Both the position numbers and the translations under genes were made by a program. Positions 19,233 to 30,459 of a DNA stretch of 37,087 nt are shown one piece after another. The stretch is from Bipolaris cookei (taxonomy: Eukaryota > Ascomycota > Dothideomycetes > Pleosporales > Pleosporaceae): assembly GCA_002286855.1 (NCBI GenBank), contig NRSV01000133.1, positions 1-37,087 on the forward strand, read 5' to 3'. Each line of letters starts with the position of its first letter. Within the stretch, counting starts at the first letter, position 1. The notes under the pieces were generated by a model. It saw only the letters and a program-made list of their open reading frames with translations. It did no database searches and was not told where the DNA came from.

Positions 19233-20510
19233 CTTGTTCGGCTGCTCGAGCGTTCTTGCTCGATGCCCGTAGACGCCTCAGACCCCGCATGGCTCTGACG
19301 TTGCATGTTGGCCAAAGCGTGTCGCTACTGCTAGCGTACCACTACGTACGTAGCCTATCAGCTGCACGCACGGCTGACTTTGCCGCTACGCCTCTTTGTC
19401 GTGTGGCTTGAGCTCTGTGGGCTCCTAAGCCTTTCCCATAACTTGCTCCTACTGTATATGCTGTTCTTCAAGTTGATGTTGGGCGCGAAACGCCTGCACG
19501 GTGTTGCGTGACGTTGCTGAATAGGTTAAATCACGCGATCGCAGCACAGCGCGGCGCGACAACAGGAAGAATGGCTGTGCATCGTATCGCAGCCATGTCG
19601 CCAGGCCACTATTGGCAATGCGTCAATGCTTTTGGTCACCTCGGGTCGCTTCCTTTCTGGGACGCGGTGGCAAGGAGCATCCTGGCCTGAATCCGCCGCC
19701 GAGCCGCGTTGCACGCACTTCTGCTCAGACCCATTTACGATATCCCAGGACCGACTCGCTCACCGCTACGCTCAGGCCAGTTTACGATGCTTGAACCCAA
19801 GGCGCCTACCTAGTCATTTTAACGCCACCGCTACGAGCCTGTGCATTCGGCCCCCATCAGCTACGGAACAGCCCCAACCAAGCGAAGCAGCACACTAAGC
19901 ACGGTCGAGCTCATTCCACGTTCAGTCGCTTGCTGGCTCTGACCCCTGTGGTATACGCTTGGACAGTTTCCGTGCAACGTGAGAACGACAGGAGACTGAA
20001 ACGTTGGTCAACCACGCCATGTCAGCTGGCAGCAGGGATTGAAATTAACGACATCAACCAAGGCAAGCCTGTTGTCACTGCAAGCGAATAGCTCCGTGAG
20101 AGGGACACAATCTGCTCATCTGCGCGTAGTATGGCGAGATGTCGCGTTAGGCATGTGAGAAGCGTCGCGCCTTCACTTCCAGCCATGTCCTCTTTCAGTA
20201 ATCTTCCTGGCAACTATGCCTTTCTGGCTTTGTGCTTGCTTTGACGTGTGCCATCCTTCGGCATGCGCACCAAGGAAGGCCCACACAACCTAGTCACAGA
20301 GGCGGCACGGCCACTTACCTGAACAATATGGAAAACCAGTAGTTGCGAAGCTTAATATTTTTCAGTTTGAGCACAACGGCAGATATGTGGTTGTGTTCAG
20401 AATTCAAGGTAGTGTCTAGGTCTTTGCATCTAGCTGGCAATTCAAATATGTAGATGTAAACAGTCATTATGTATGTTGTATGTACAACGGAAGATCGATA
20501 TATTGCAAGA
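19233..20510. other. GC-richer repeat-like DNA without a recognisable gene
   Basis: From about 19230 to 20300 the sequence is richer in G+C and CpG than its neighbours and full of short ORFs on both strands, none with a domain. This suggests an inserted or older transposon fragment, but I found no terminal repeats or target-site duplication. The last 200 bp are the AT-rich 3' flank of the permease gene. Confidence 0.3.
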
Positions 20511-22294
20511 CTACACATTAGATGATCCCAGTTTTTTCTTTTTACCTGGGTTCATTGTGAGCGCAATGCCTTCTGTCCTATGTTTTACACCTTGATTGAA
20601 ATGATGCCTCCCATTGAAAAAGTAGTAAAGTAAAGAAAACAAAATAGCAGATAGGAACATAGCGGAGGACCAGTTCATCTCACGCAACGATGGTTTCGGT
20701 CCGCTAGGAAAGCACAAGCATACAATCGCGAACAGCAAGTAACCAATAGCGATCAGATACACAGGCCATGTTGCATGCCCAAGGGAGAATTTGCCAGGGG
20801 GCGAGCACCCTCCAGACCAACGGAACCAGCCATAACAAATGGGAATGGCAAGGTAAGCGAAATAGAGACTTATCATAGAAAGAGAGACGATTATGTTGAA
20901 AGCAATCGGCGAAAAGAGAGGAATGCAACTCATGAGTGTTGTGAAGAACCAGGTGAAGATGACCGAATACAAAGGGATTTCGTTCCAGACCTGACAAAAC
21001 GGTTAGCAAAAGATATTCAGAGTATTGCGCAGGCCTTACAGAAGACAGCAGATCTGAAAATGGAAGCCCTCCATCACGCGCGAAAGCGAATGTCTGGCGT
21101 GAAGTAGTCGTAGTTTGATTGATACAACCAGCCTGAAGCAGCACACAGACAAGTCCTACCATGGCTGCTGCGATTTTTTTTGAGCCTGTTGCGTCTACCA
21201 GCATCTGAATCCATGGTTGACCATATGGAGTGTCAATAAGGGCTGTATAATCGTTGCCTTGCCTTAGAAACATAACAATGGTCATGGACAGCGCTGTCAA
21301 GCCACTTATGAGGAAGGAGATAATCATAGCCTTTGGTTGAACCTTGGATGCATTGATTACTTCCTCCGCTAGATGGGTAGCTGCGTCTCCACTGCCCATT
21401 GTTGATATAGGCCCAATTATGCCGGCTATGACTGAGAGAATCGCCTTTTCCCATCCACTCGGATTCTTGAATTCAAAGAAGACTTTTTCGGGGTCGGATT
21501 TTGGGCCCATTACAATAAATACTGACATAAAGGCAATAAATCCTATTATGTAGAGGAAAAGTAGAAAACCCTCGATATGTGGAAGCTTTTTCGCAAGCAA
21601 TGTGTTCCATGTGGCTGAAAAGGTGACAACTGCTATGGATAAAAGCGTGCTATGCATCGGGGCTGGTTTATAGGACGGCGATGTCAATGCTATTAGGCCT
21701 CGGATCTGTTCACTGGTTAAGAAGGAAGTACCGGCCATTCCCGCTTGCCATCCGAGGAAAGTCAGCCATCCTGATTGCCTTCGTTAGTAATGTCCATCGA
21801 GAGTTTGTATTGGGAGCAACATACCAACAATGTAACTTATACGATTTCCCCAAGGTTCGGATAAATACATTCTAACCCAGACGTAGGGGCCGCCCGATGA
21901 TGGATACACGGACGCCTGTTCTGCTATGCATAATGTGACGACTAGCATTCCGCAAAGAACAACACAGAGCATCCAAATACCGCCAGCTGGGCCTCCATTC
22001 AGGAGAGACAATCCCATTCCACTGGAAAGAAGCAAATCAGCGCCACAGTACTTCTTTATCACGACAATAGGGAAGTTATAGTCTTGAGCAATACATACAT
22101 AAGCGAGTATATCCAAGTATTGCCAAGGAGCACCCCAAAACCAATTAGGGCCTTGAATGTAAAGTTTCGCTATTCCCATAGTTATTTTGTGGACAAGCGA
22201 AGATGGTAACACTATGACTCACCTTAAGTATCTGTTTGATGCCCAGTAGTCTCATGTCGCGTTGGTCCTGTGTCGTGTCGGATTCTGTAGTCAT
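20511..22294 (-). CDS. Amino-acid/choline-type permease (APC superfamily), five exons
   Basis: Model: exons 22294-22223, 22169-22099, 22021-21825, 21770-21040, 20990-20511. Introns of 53, 77, 54 and 49 bp have GT...AG ends and visible branch sites (TACTAAC in intron 3, GCTAACC in intron 4). The sum is 1551 nt, 516 aa, fully in frame. Motifs of fungal GABA/choline/amino-acid permeases: RNFTFKALIGFG in helix 1, LLNGGPAGG, YPSSGGPYVW, the SGDAATHLAEEV motif, and SRQTFAFARDGGLP. About 12 hydrophobic segments; hydrophilic basic C-terminus (GKKKKLGSS). It would act in the plasma membrane as a proton-coupled importer; the substrate cannot be assigned. The raw reading frames look broken, but the splice model shows an intact gene. 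Divergent from the PTH11-like gene. Confidence 0.85.
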
Positions 22295-22989
22295 GGTTGC
22301 GATGGAGAGATAAGTAGTAGAGAAAAGTGCTAGATCGACGGTACTCTAGGGCTTGGGAATCTGGAGCGATATAGTGAATAGTTTATAAGGAATCCACAAA
22401 ACACTACTATCACACAAACAGGGCATTAGTGTGCCAACCCATGCGATGTGTAATAACAAGGACACCCACAGTTACATCTTTGCGAACCGATGCTTGGACC
22501 CTGGTAGATACAGACGAAAGTGACGGCCACATTCCGCCACCGCCGTGACGGGACGGGGATCCTCGGACCCGTTTGGAGAGGGAAAGCCGGTCCGGGAGGC
22601 GGCATCATGCACGATACCGCGGATGTACTTTTTACTGGTCCTTTGTACGCTAGTGTATGGCCTGGGATCATGGTCTAGGCCTTTGTTTATGCTCATCTGT
22701 TGGTGGCTGACATTGGCTTTCGGACGTATCCCGCATTGGTTCCCGATCTGCTGAAGAATGCAACGGAACCAATGGCAAGGCGCTTGCACAACCCACCTTT
22801 TCGGCACACTCAAATGTCTAAAAACAGCTAGCTGCCAATTTTGCGATCAAGACATGTGAGGCGACTCGATGATTCCAGCCCTGCAAAAAGGCTCTGTGAG
22901 AGGAGTGACTTTTTCAGTGGAGCTGACATAATTCCTCAGTACTTATGCTCAAGATTGCGGGTCTTTTAGGGTTATACTGCATTGCACTG

Positions 22990-23023
<34 letters not shown>

Positions 23024-23454
23024 CAATGTGGCATATGTCCTAGAGGATACTTGGAACGAAAAGAAGCCAATCAAATCCCGGTTGTCGCGCGTGCTGGGAA
23101 GGATTTGGTTCCATACTGTGAACGAGAAATGGTTCTCGTTAAATAGTAAATTGCCAGCACCTGAATACTGTGGTCCCCTGCTCACTGATTAATTAATCTG
23201 CGCGTTGACACAGCTAGCCGTATAACGTTACAGCAGAGTGATAAAATCCATGCATAATACTGTTATATTGTGCTTGTTGAAGAATATGTGTCATTACGAA
23301 ACATCAACCTCTCTCTCGCTTCTTACAGGGCTATGGCATGGGGGCAGCATGGGCCACACATTATAAATGTGTATCTTCCTCGTTGAATTTGGTCAAGTGT
23401 TACGCATCATTCGTTCTGGGCTTCCTTTGTCTCAGAAATACACTCACGACGACT
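22295..23454. other. Shared upstream region of permease and receptor genes
   Basis: 1.16 kb between two divergently transcribed genes. Short ORFs without motifs. Contains the (GT)n microsatellite at 22992-23022. A CT-rich tract ending CTTACAG at 23329 looks like a 3' splice site, so the receptor mRNA may have a spliced 5' UTR. Confidence 0.4.
22992..23022. repeat. (GT)n microsatellite
   Basis: About 15 uninterrupted GT dinucleotides, in the spacer between the permease and receptor genes. Confidence 0.95.
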
Positions 23455-24676
23455 ATGATTTTTCACTCCCGAAATTCATCGGTAGATAGTCTTGTGCCTT
23501 CAACTGTGGACAATAACAGCGGGTGGGCCTGGGTGTCCCTCTTCGTGTCATTGTCAACAGTAGCCTTACTAATGATAGTGCGTATTTCCGTAAGGGAGAA
23601 ACCATACAAAGCTGATGATGCTTTCATTTTCTTCGCACATGTGTGTATAGAAAACTTCTATCTCTAACATTGGGCAAGGTTGACAGGGATATAGGTTGTA
23701 GGTCTTGTTGTATGGATCTTCTGGGTCATATCTTTGGCATATGGTCTTGGACGGTCCTTCCGCGTTCTTAATGACAAGGAGATATCCCACACCCAATTGG
23801 TAAGTATAACCGTTCCTTTAATCATATTACCGGAATTCTGATCTGATCTAATATTCCTCACAGTATTTCTTTTTGAGCTATGTCTTCTTCAACATCCCGG
23901 TCGCCCTATCCAAAATTTCTTTCTTGATGCTTGTCAAGAGGATCTTTGCACAAACAGAGAGCATTCCAGGCAGAGTTTTAGGATGCACTATAGGGCTTAT
24001 TACTGTATGGTGTATTGCTAGCAGTTTTGTCGTACTGCTTAGCTGTTCACGAGCTACTCTTTTGCCAAACGCTGGTGCTGAATATTGTGTCGACTCGGTC
24101 AGTGTTTCCATGAAGTGCCGGTATTTGGCAAACGCTAATTGTCATGATAGAAAACTGGCTTCACAGTTATTGCCGCATTGGAGTGGTTTTTTGAACTGAT
24201 CGCAATGGCATTACCGATATACGGCTTCTCTTCAACCCCGAATCCTTGGAAATATATTACAACTCTTAGTTGGATGATTCTTGTGAGATTGCCGTATGCT
24301 ACAACATACATAGGAAGGTATCGCAGGCACTGACTGATTTCTCAATAGGAACATTGTTTTTTCAGTCATACACATGCGATTCTACTCCAAGTTCATGAAT
24401 GAGCGTCAATCCGCCATTGATATTATTCCAACCTTCATTTCGGCAATTGCCTTACTGACTTACAACCTCCTTTCTGCGACACTTCCATCGCTGATGAAAT
24501 TTACCAAAAATTTCGGGACCCAAGGCGTAGCTGTGGGTAATTCTAATTGCCAACGAGAAGCCGCAGGAACAACTTTCAAGACAAATGGCAGCCTTGCAGT
24601 TTTGGATACGCGCTCTACATACCCTCCATCAGCTTACAGTCAGGAATCTGTAAAGCGTTTCATCCCAACTCCATAA
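23455..24676 (+). CDS. PTH11-like seven-helix receptor (fungal rhodopsin domain), five exons
   Basis: Model: exons 23455-23640, 23695-23799, 23864-24097, 24151-24293, 24349-24676; introns of 54, 64, 53 and 55 bp. Total 996 nt, 331 aa, in frame. Seven hydrophobic segments are seen: WAWVSLFVSLSTVALLMIV first, DDAFIFFAHVVGLVVW next, and FSVIHMRFY in the seventh region. The DDAFIF acidic pair after helix 1, the conserved Trp residues, VRLP before helix 7 and the polar tail with several Ser/Thr match the fungal rhodopsin-domain (PTH11-type) integral membrane family. No CFEM domain precedes it. Members sit in the plasma membrane and some sense surfaces or nutrients during plant infection; that role is inferred. 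An in-frame ATG at 23338 would add 39 residues, but the family usually has a short N-terminus. Confidence 0.8.
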
Positions 24677-25834
24677 CGCAATCAATGAGATAAGGCATCA
24701 AATAGCCATACCTCCGTGTTTTGGTGTGTTTATAGAGGATGATTGAAGGAATGTTGCGTACGCACAATTCGATAGTACGGTATTTATTTATTTCTCTTCG
24801 TGTTTGACATTACTATAATTGAGCGTGCGAAATCTTTTACTGACTCTTATCTCAAAAATGAGTGTGGTAAATGGAAAGTTCATTGCTTGTGACGTTAGCG
24901 GCCAGATTCAGTCTTGCATCTTGAATGAAGGTGGGTCGGGCTGGCTACCAGCGAACAACACGGCAGGCATTAAATAGATCCGACGTAAATCATACTGCTT
25001 TCAGAGATATTCCACAAGATAAAGTATAATGCATTGTTTGATAAGCACCCTTAATGGCTCTCTAAGAGAATTACGATCACGCTTCTACTAGAAGTCGCTA
25101 GTGCTGTTTGTTGAAAAACGAGTAGTTTTTCTTTGGTCGCTCATCTTTTGGTAGTAGTCTTCACAAATAGAACAAAAGAAGTAATGCACTAGAAATTGCT
25201 ACTGCTGTATGCAGAACTATTTTTATTAAGTGGTGACTCTTCTTACTTTTTGTGATATGATTAATTATAGGAACTGATTGTGACAACGAGGCGATGGCGG
25301 TAAGAAGAGCAATCTTCGCAAGATGTATGGCTGCAATGAGGAGAACGACTATTACTTTTGTCGAAGCATTCACTCTCCCATGGATGGTCTAGCGACTTCT
25401 ATAATCAAGAATAAGCGGTTTGGTTAATAGCAGTAGACTTGCCAGGCCACATAAGAGTGTCAAAAAAAACCGATATAACGTTTCTTGAGGTAGAAGCAGA
25501 GAGGTATGTATACCCTATGCAGTATTAATATCTTACACAACCAGAAAAAATGGAAATCAAAACTGCTTACTTCTGAGACTAGTTAGACATCATCCGCGGC
25601 AGATTAGAAAGGTTTTCATTCTGTTCTAGCATGCAAGGCTCGGCGGGCGAAGAAAAAAGAACAGCTTGTTAACACTTAAGATCGTTGAACTATAAAGTCC
25701 TATCTTGACACCTTGTACATGATCCAAACTAGCCTGGGGACAGTACTACTCAAGCGAAGTTTCGCCGCTAAGTACGATGCTTCTTTTATAGTTCCTTGAG
25801 GATCGCACCTGTCAAATCTAGGGGTCATGCTTGA
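24677..25834. other. Intergenic, no convincing gene
   Basis: AT-rich, 1.16 kb. A 39-codon ATG ORF at 24858-24977 and a hydrophobic 70-codon minus-strand frame at 25161-25373 (GTG start only) are the only items of note. Neither is supported by splice sites or motifs. Confidence 0.35.
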
Positions 25835-26566
25835 CTATTGCATCGGGTTTGGATGCTTTCGCATCGGGAATCGGTGAACTATTTGATATGAGAATGTTCC
25901 CTTAACAGTCAAGGTAACTAACCTTTGCTTTGTGCTATTGGGAGCTTCCGAATCCTGCGATTCAGTTGCCGCACCACTGTTATGTGTACACTGCACTGTG
26001 TGAGTCTTATATATACTTGTATCAGTATTTGGTAAATAGAGAATATTCACCCTAGTTTTGTGACGCTTGCAACTACAACAAGCCCCCTTCTCCCTAGTTC
26101 TTTTGTATGAAGCTTTCTCCGTGGGATTCATCTTCCTTCTTTTATGGAGAACCCGCACAGGCTCATTTGATACATCGAAAGTAACGTATAGCCCATGCTC
26201 CGTGCTTGACGCAGCAGCAGGCTCTTTGGGCAACGTCGCGTTCGCAGATTTTCTCCCAGAGCAGTGAACACCCATAGCTGATTGCGGCGACTTTTCTACA
26301 TCCTGAAGAAGGAATATAAAATTCTCTTTACCTTGTTCGGTAGCAGATGCTTCTATAGCTGCTTCCTTTTTCTCCATGACTTGGAGTTCTTGTTTCAGAA
26401 ACGCAATTACAGCTGCATGCTTTCTCTGCTGCAGATCTGTATATTGGGAGTATTTATTTTTGAGCTCTTCATGTAATCTGTCGGAGCCAAATTGTTCCTT
26501 GAACTCTAGGCCATTCCATGGTTCTTCGTTGTCGCTTGTCGGGCGGACCCGTTTGATGGTGTCCAT
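25835..26566 (-). CDS. Protein with a half Zn2Cys6-type cysteine motif
   Basis: ATG at 26566. A probable 60-bp in-frame intron (26050-25991, GTGAAT...GCAG) lies within the cysteine motif, giving 223 aa; unspliced the ORF is 243 aa. The N-terminal half is a likely coiled coil (residues about 28-80, Glu/Lys/Gln-rich). After splicing, residues 161-176 read GACCSCKRHKTRCTHN, that is C163-x2-C166-x6-C173. This equals the first half of a Zn2Cys6 binuclear cluster, but the second three cysteines are absent. Basic clusters before it (HKRRK; KRTREK) could serve nuclear import. Such half-cluster proteins are seen in plant-associated ascomycetes and are not proven DNA binders. The tail after KQR may not be coding as drawn. 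Confidence 0.6.
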   Translation of the reverse strand: MDTIKRVRPTSDNEEPWNGLEFKEQFGSDRLHEELKNKYSQYTDLQQRKHAAVIAFLKQELQVMEKKEAAIEASATEQGKENFIFLLQDVEKSPQSAMGVHCSGRKSANATLPKEPAAASSTEHGLYVTFDVSNEPVRVLHKRRKMNPTEKASYKRTREKGACCSCKRHKTRVNILYLPNTDTSIYKTHTVQCTHNSGAATESQDSEAPNSTKQRLVTLTVKGTFSYQIVHRFPMRKHPNPMQ

Positions 26567-27488
26567 GATAGGAACTTTAGCTTAACTACCTAACTAATGT
26601 TTAGATCGAATCACAGCGGGAGGACAAGACAGATGCTCGCACTCACACTCGAAACGAGGGATGAACTCAGGGGAGCATGTAGTAGTTTAGGAGTATGAGA
26701 CAGAGGCTGACAAGTAATATAGTTAACAAAGCAAACCCTCTTGGTATCCGCGCTTGTGTAAGAGACTAGGTTAACTGAGCGAGTGTACAAATATCTGAGA
26801 ATTTACGTACGAAGGGATTGTGATGTTCTTCACTCGAACTAATGGATCAAGAATAAAAGAATAAGAGATTACTACCAACGCTGTACAGCATGCCCACAAT
26901 ATACGTCTTAAGTACAATCATTGAGCCCGAGCCGATGCAAGGTATATGTACCTCCTGACCCTCACATGTGCATCCGAGCCCTTCTGGCCTTAAGATTAGA
27001 CAATCTAAACATTCACACGTCACTATGTTGGGACTAGGCTAAGATGAACTTTGTCACGGCCAGCAAAGCTGATAAGGCAAAAAAGGCAAACGAGGCAAAC
27101 AAGGCAGAAAGGGTATGATAGCTGAAATAAGGTGACAAGGTTCTAGTCGTGTGACTATATGAAGTCACCTACCTATACAGCATGGCTATTCCATCACTGT
27201 CGCCCTGATCTCGATATCCAATCCCAATCTGTTCTCTTCCATCGCTCGAGTTACAGCAATGCTCAGGGATCAGGCAAAGTCCAAGAAAAGCTGCCGATAG
27301 GACCGAGTCCACGTCAGAAATTCTGGAAGGCTTGGCATCTCTGCCTCTTCCAAACAGCCTATGCCTACTTCGCATATAGTTGGCGTGCCCGTCTCGCTAA
27401 AGGATTGGGCAGACACAAGACGTAAGCATGGCTTGAAGGATCACACCGCTTGTATGCAAGGGCTGCTTTGAGAGACTAACAACGCACT
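26567..27488. other. Intergenic with a short purine-rich tandem repeat
   Basis: Promoter of the minus-strand half-cluster gene nearest 26567. The rest has short ORFs only and the 9-bp repeat at 27074-27109. Confidence 0.35.
27074..27109 (+). repeat. 9-bp tandem repeat, four units
   Basis: Four imperfect units of AAGGCAAAC type (AAGGCAAAA, AAGGCAAAC, GAGGCAAAC, AAGGCAGAA). Just before it, at 27052, stands TGTCACGGCC, which also occurs at 4431. Confidence 0.7.
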
Positions 27489-27897
27489 ATGACCATGAGA
27501 CTTGCAGTTGAGTTCTGCACGGTCCTCGCGCTGATTGTTGCCTACACTTGTGGGAGTAGGCAGACAGACAAAGTTGGGGGCCTAAACAGGGGATATGGGA
27601 CGTTGCCGAAATACCAAGGGGGCAGGTGAGGTCGAAGGCAGCAAGTTACAACTTGTGTGGGCTAACCCGTTGGTGTCTGTGCTCTGCCGCGGAGACGTTT
27701 CCCTTCCCACCGATGCTGCTCGCGCCCGTGCTCCCGGTCCCACTGGCAGCATGCATTGGGGCTCAGGCACATCCATGCTAGGCGATGTATTGGAAAAAAA
27801 GGTACATCACTACTGTCATTTGGATCTCGCTGACTGTCAGAGAACAAATCAGGTTGGGTTCAGCGGTTCAAATCATGGTAAAAGACTGAGCATCTAA
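27489..27897 (+). CDS. Candidate small secreted protein
   Basis: The ATG at 27489 opens a signal-peptide-like segment (MTMRLAVEFCTVLALIVAYT, probably cut after the following CG) and then a Gly-rich mature part (GGLNRGYGTLPKYQGG). That exon ends at a good donor (CAG/GTGAGG, 27626). An intron to 27749 (branch GGCTAACCC, acceptor GGCAG) joins it in frame to MHWGSGTSMLGDVLEKK. A further 39-bp segment (27802-27840, GTACAT...CTGACTGTCAG) may be an intron or may be retained, since it is in frame. The end is NQVGFSGSNHGKRLSI. Length is 81 or 94 aa, with two mature Cys only if the 39 bp is retained. No family recognised; the secretion signal is the main evidence. Confidence 0.35.
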
Positions 27898-28556
27898 CAA
27901 ACATGAAAAACAGTGGACAACCGTGCAGTCTGATCGGAGTCTCTGGTGCATTGGCGCACGCTTACAATACAATTTATAGGGTCAAAAACCAGCATGTGAT
28001 GCTTGCTGGGTGTTGGCAGCCTTCGACGAGGCCAGGATGAGAACAAAAGACAGCACACTGCAAAGGATGTTATGAGAGTCGTGTCTTGGAAGAGCTGTCA
28101 AAGAGTGGGCGATGCACTTAAAATTGGCAACGGATGAACCAAAACTAGATCTATTGTATAAAATCCGTTGAAAATGGTCAGATAGCTCCACACAAACAGC
28201 TTCCTCCTACACTCCGGAAATATCTCTGTTAATCAATAGCCAGTCATCATCGAAGATGGACTACTTGTTGTCTCGGTTAGCATGAAGAACCCAGGATGTT
28301 TCAGGATGTGCAGGAGCAGGTGGCATGTGCGGCTTGAGGTCTAGGATGCGGTGAGATGGGTGGAAGGATGGTTGATCCTAGCCAAGCTGTGCAGTTTGGA
28401 CTCCTTGCTCACGTTACCGTTCCCCCCTTTTTGCCTTATCCCGATTCTTTTCTTCATCCAATCGACCTGTAAAATGGGTATATATTCGATACTCAGAGAC
28501 CTTCATCTCCTGCAAACTACTAACATCTCTCCTTGTAACAGAATAAAGTAAAGCCA
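27898..28556. other. Upstream region of the Zn2Cys6 regulator
   Basis: Short ORFs without motifs, then a pyrimidine-rich promoter with TATATATT at 28479-28486, 71 bp before the ATG at 28557. Confidence 0.4.
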
Positions 28557-30391
28557 ATGGCTGAAAACTACACGAAGGCTCCGTCTAGGCGAGCATGCGA
28601 TAGGTACGTACCGTCGGTACACTCAACGTCGATGCTTCCACACTCACACTGTCGACCTGTGCAGCTGCCACCACAGAAAAGTTAAGTGCGTCACAGAAGG
28701 CACCACGACTTGCAAACATTGTGTCTCTACTGGTCTTGCATGCACATACAATGCCATCACGCGAAACAAAAATTCCAAGCCTAGAAGCGGTAAAGTCCTC
28801 GCTCAACTCCGCGAAATCCAACGCAAGCCTCAGCTCCTTGGTAAATACCCAACCGATCCCGGCTTTGACGGACGCTCACTGCCCGCCACATCTGCCCCCA
28901 CTCAAGGGCTATTACCCCCCAGTCTCGTCAGGAACTGCATAGAATACTTCTTCAGCCATGTCTACTCCTCAGAACCCGTCCTGCACCACCAAAGGGCGCA
29001 GGAAGCAGCCAATAAGATGTACTGCTGTCGTGAATCGTACTGTATGATCGTTGCACTGTGTGCATACGTCATGATTAAGGCCAACTACAACCCACCTACC
29101 AGCGTGATCCTTCCAGAGATGGCTCACATGTCAAATATCGATATCGGCCAGAGGCTCTTGGAAGAATCAGTCAGCGTACGACAAGTCTATGGCCAACACG
29201 AGGCCTCCACGCACATGAGTGTGCTTACCTCTTGGTTTTACAGTGGCTGCTACTTTGGACTGGATCAAGAGAAGACAGCCTGGATATATATTCGGGAAGC
29301 TGCAACATACGCGCAACTGCTGGGCATGCACAATGAGGAGACATACAAACATGATTCTTTCGATGCATCTGGGATGCGCGTCCTCTACTGGCTTTTGTTC
29401 ATCGCCGAACGGTATGTCAACTCGCTCCAATCAATTAGGAACTTTTTTATTTGCATTTAAAGTATTTATTCACATCATTTTCTAAAAAAACTGTTAGAAC
29501 CTACGCTCTACGCATACATCAACCCATCATATTACGCCCCTCCATACGTCCTCTTCAATCAGACAAAGTACCATTCGATCAGTCAATTGCGTTTGGACTC
29601 AACGTCATGATCAATCTTTTTGCGATTATTGACGATACTTTTATCAACCTGCGGAATAAAGCAGTCACAGATGTGAGCGATGCATGGATATTACACTTGC
29701 ACAAATTGCTTTCAGAGGCTGTTCCTGCATCTCTCGAGTGCTACGAGGCGCAAAAAGTGCAAATCCGTATCACTCAGCAATGGCTGAGGTTACAGACCTG
29801 GCAGCTTAGTGTTTGTCAAGGGTTCGTCAACAACGACTCTAAAGACGCGCCACTTACATTCAAGTACCCGATCAAGATTGCCCGCGATCTCCTCACCATA
29901 TCTAATGAGTTCTCACGGCAATCCATGGAAGTCTATGGAGTCGATTTGGTAAGTACTTAGATTCATTTTCTTTTGCTTTATTGTTCCTGTTGTAGCATTG
30001 GAGTTCATGCCTGCTCCAGCTCTCCCTTGTTGTGCTAAGATCCTTTTCATATCATGATCTTACTAGGCCCGCGTCACTAGGCGTTCCTGCACGTCCTATC
30101 CTTGAAACGGTTTGCCTTATCCGCTAGCCCAATTATTGGCTAACAGCATTGCAGACCAGAAAACTGTTCGACATAGCGTATCGTCTGATTCGCGTGGCCG
30201 CTTGCACACCTTTCCTACCAGAATCGTTTGCCCTTGAACCTCAAGATTACGAATGGCAATTGTTGAATCTCATCTCGCCACTGCGTCAAGGACAAACGCG
30301 ATATGTTCCTCTTCTACTAGCCGAACTACCCGAATTTATGGGCAATGGACTGCTTGTCTCATCCCTAAACCTACCTTATACGGTTCTCTAA
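28557..30391 (+). CDS. Zn2Cys6 transcription factor, four exons
   Basis: Model: exons 28557-28603, 28665-29411, 29498-29948, 30155-30391; introns of 61, 86 and 206 bp. Total 1482 nt, 493 aa, in frame. The binuclear cluster is at residues 14-42 with spacing C-x2-C-x6-C-x7-C-x2-C-x6-C (CDSCHHRKVKC, then CKHCVSTGLAC). Intron 1 splits it at codon 16. A basic linker follows (RNKNSKPRSGKVL, then AQLREIQRK). The middle homology region has LLPPSLVRNCIEYFFSHVY, and later RTYALRIHQPI, a signature common in fungal sugar/catabolic C6 regulators. The C-terminal part (RKLFDIAYRLIRVAACTPF) also fits that group. It should bind CGG-type sites in the nucleus; target genes are unknown. The ends of the neighbouring 2EXR-like gene and this gene are convergent, 68 bp apart. 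Confidence 0.87.
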
Positions 30392-30459
30392 ACGGCTGCA
30401 CTAATGCAGACTGCTACAATCAAGCATCATTTTAGTGCAGAGAGATGGTGCTATAGTCC

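Noticed and set aside
24311..24365. 31-bp or frame-breaking intron after TACATAGGAAG in the receptor gene
   Set aside because: A donor 24 bp earlier (24294) gives a normal 55-bp intron, keeps frame and restores the helix-7 motif.
25161..25373. 70-codon hydrophobic minus-strand ORF
   Set aside because: Starts with GTG only, AT-rich low-complexity translation, no splice support.
20511..30391. Secondary-metabolite gene cluster
   Set aside because: A permease, a receptor and a Zn2Cys6 regulator are present, but there is no polyketide synthase, NRPS, terpene synthase or tailoring enzyme.
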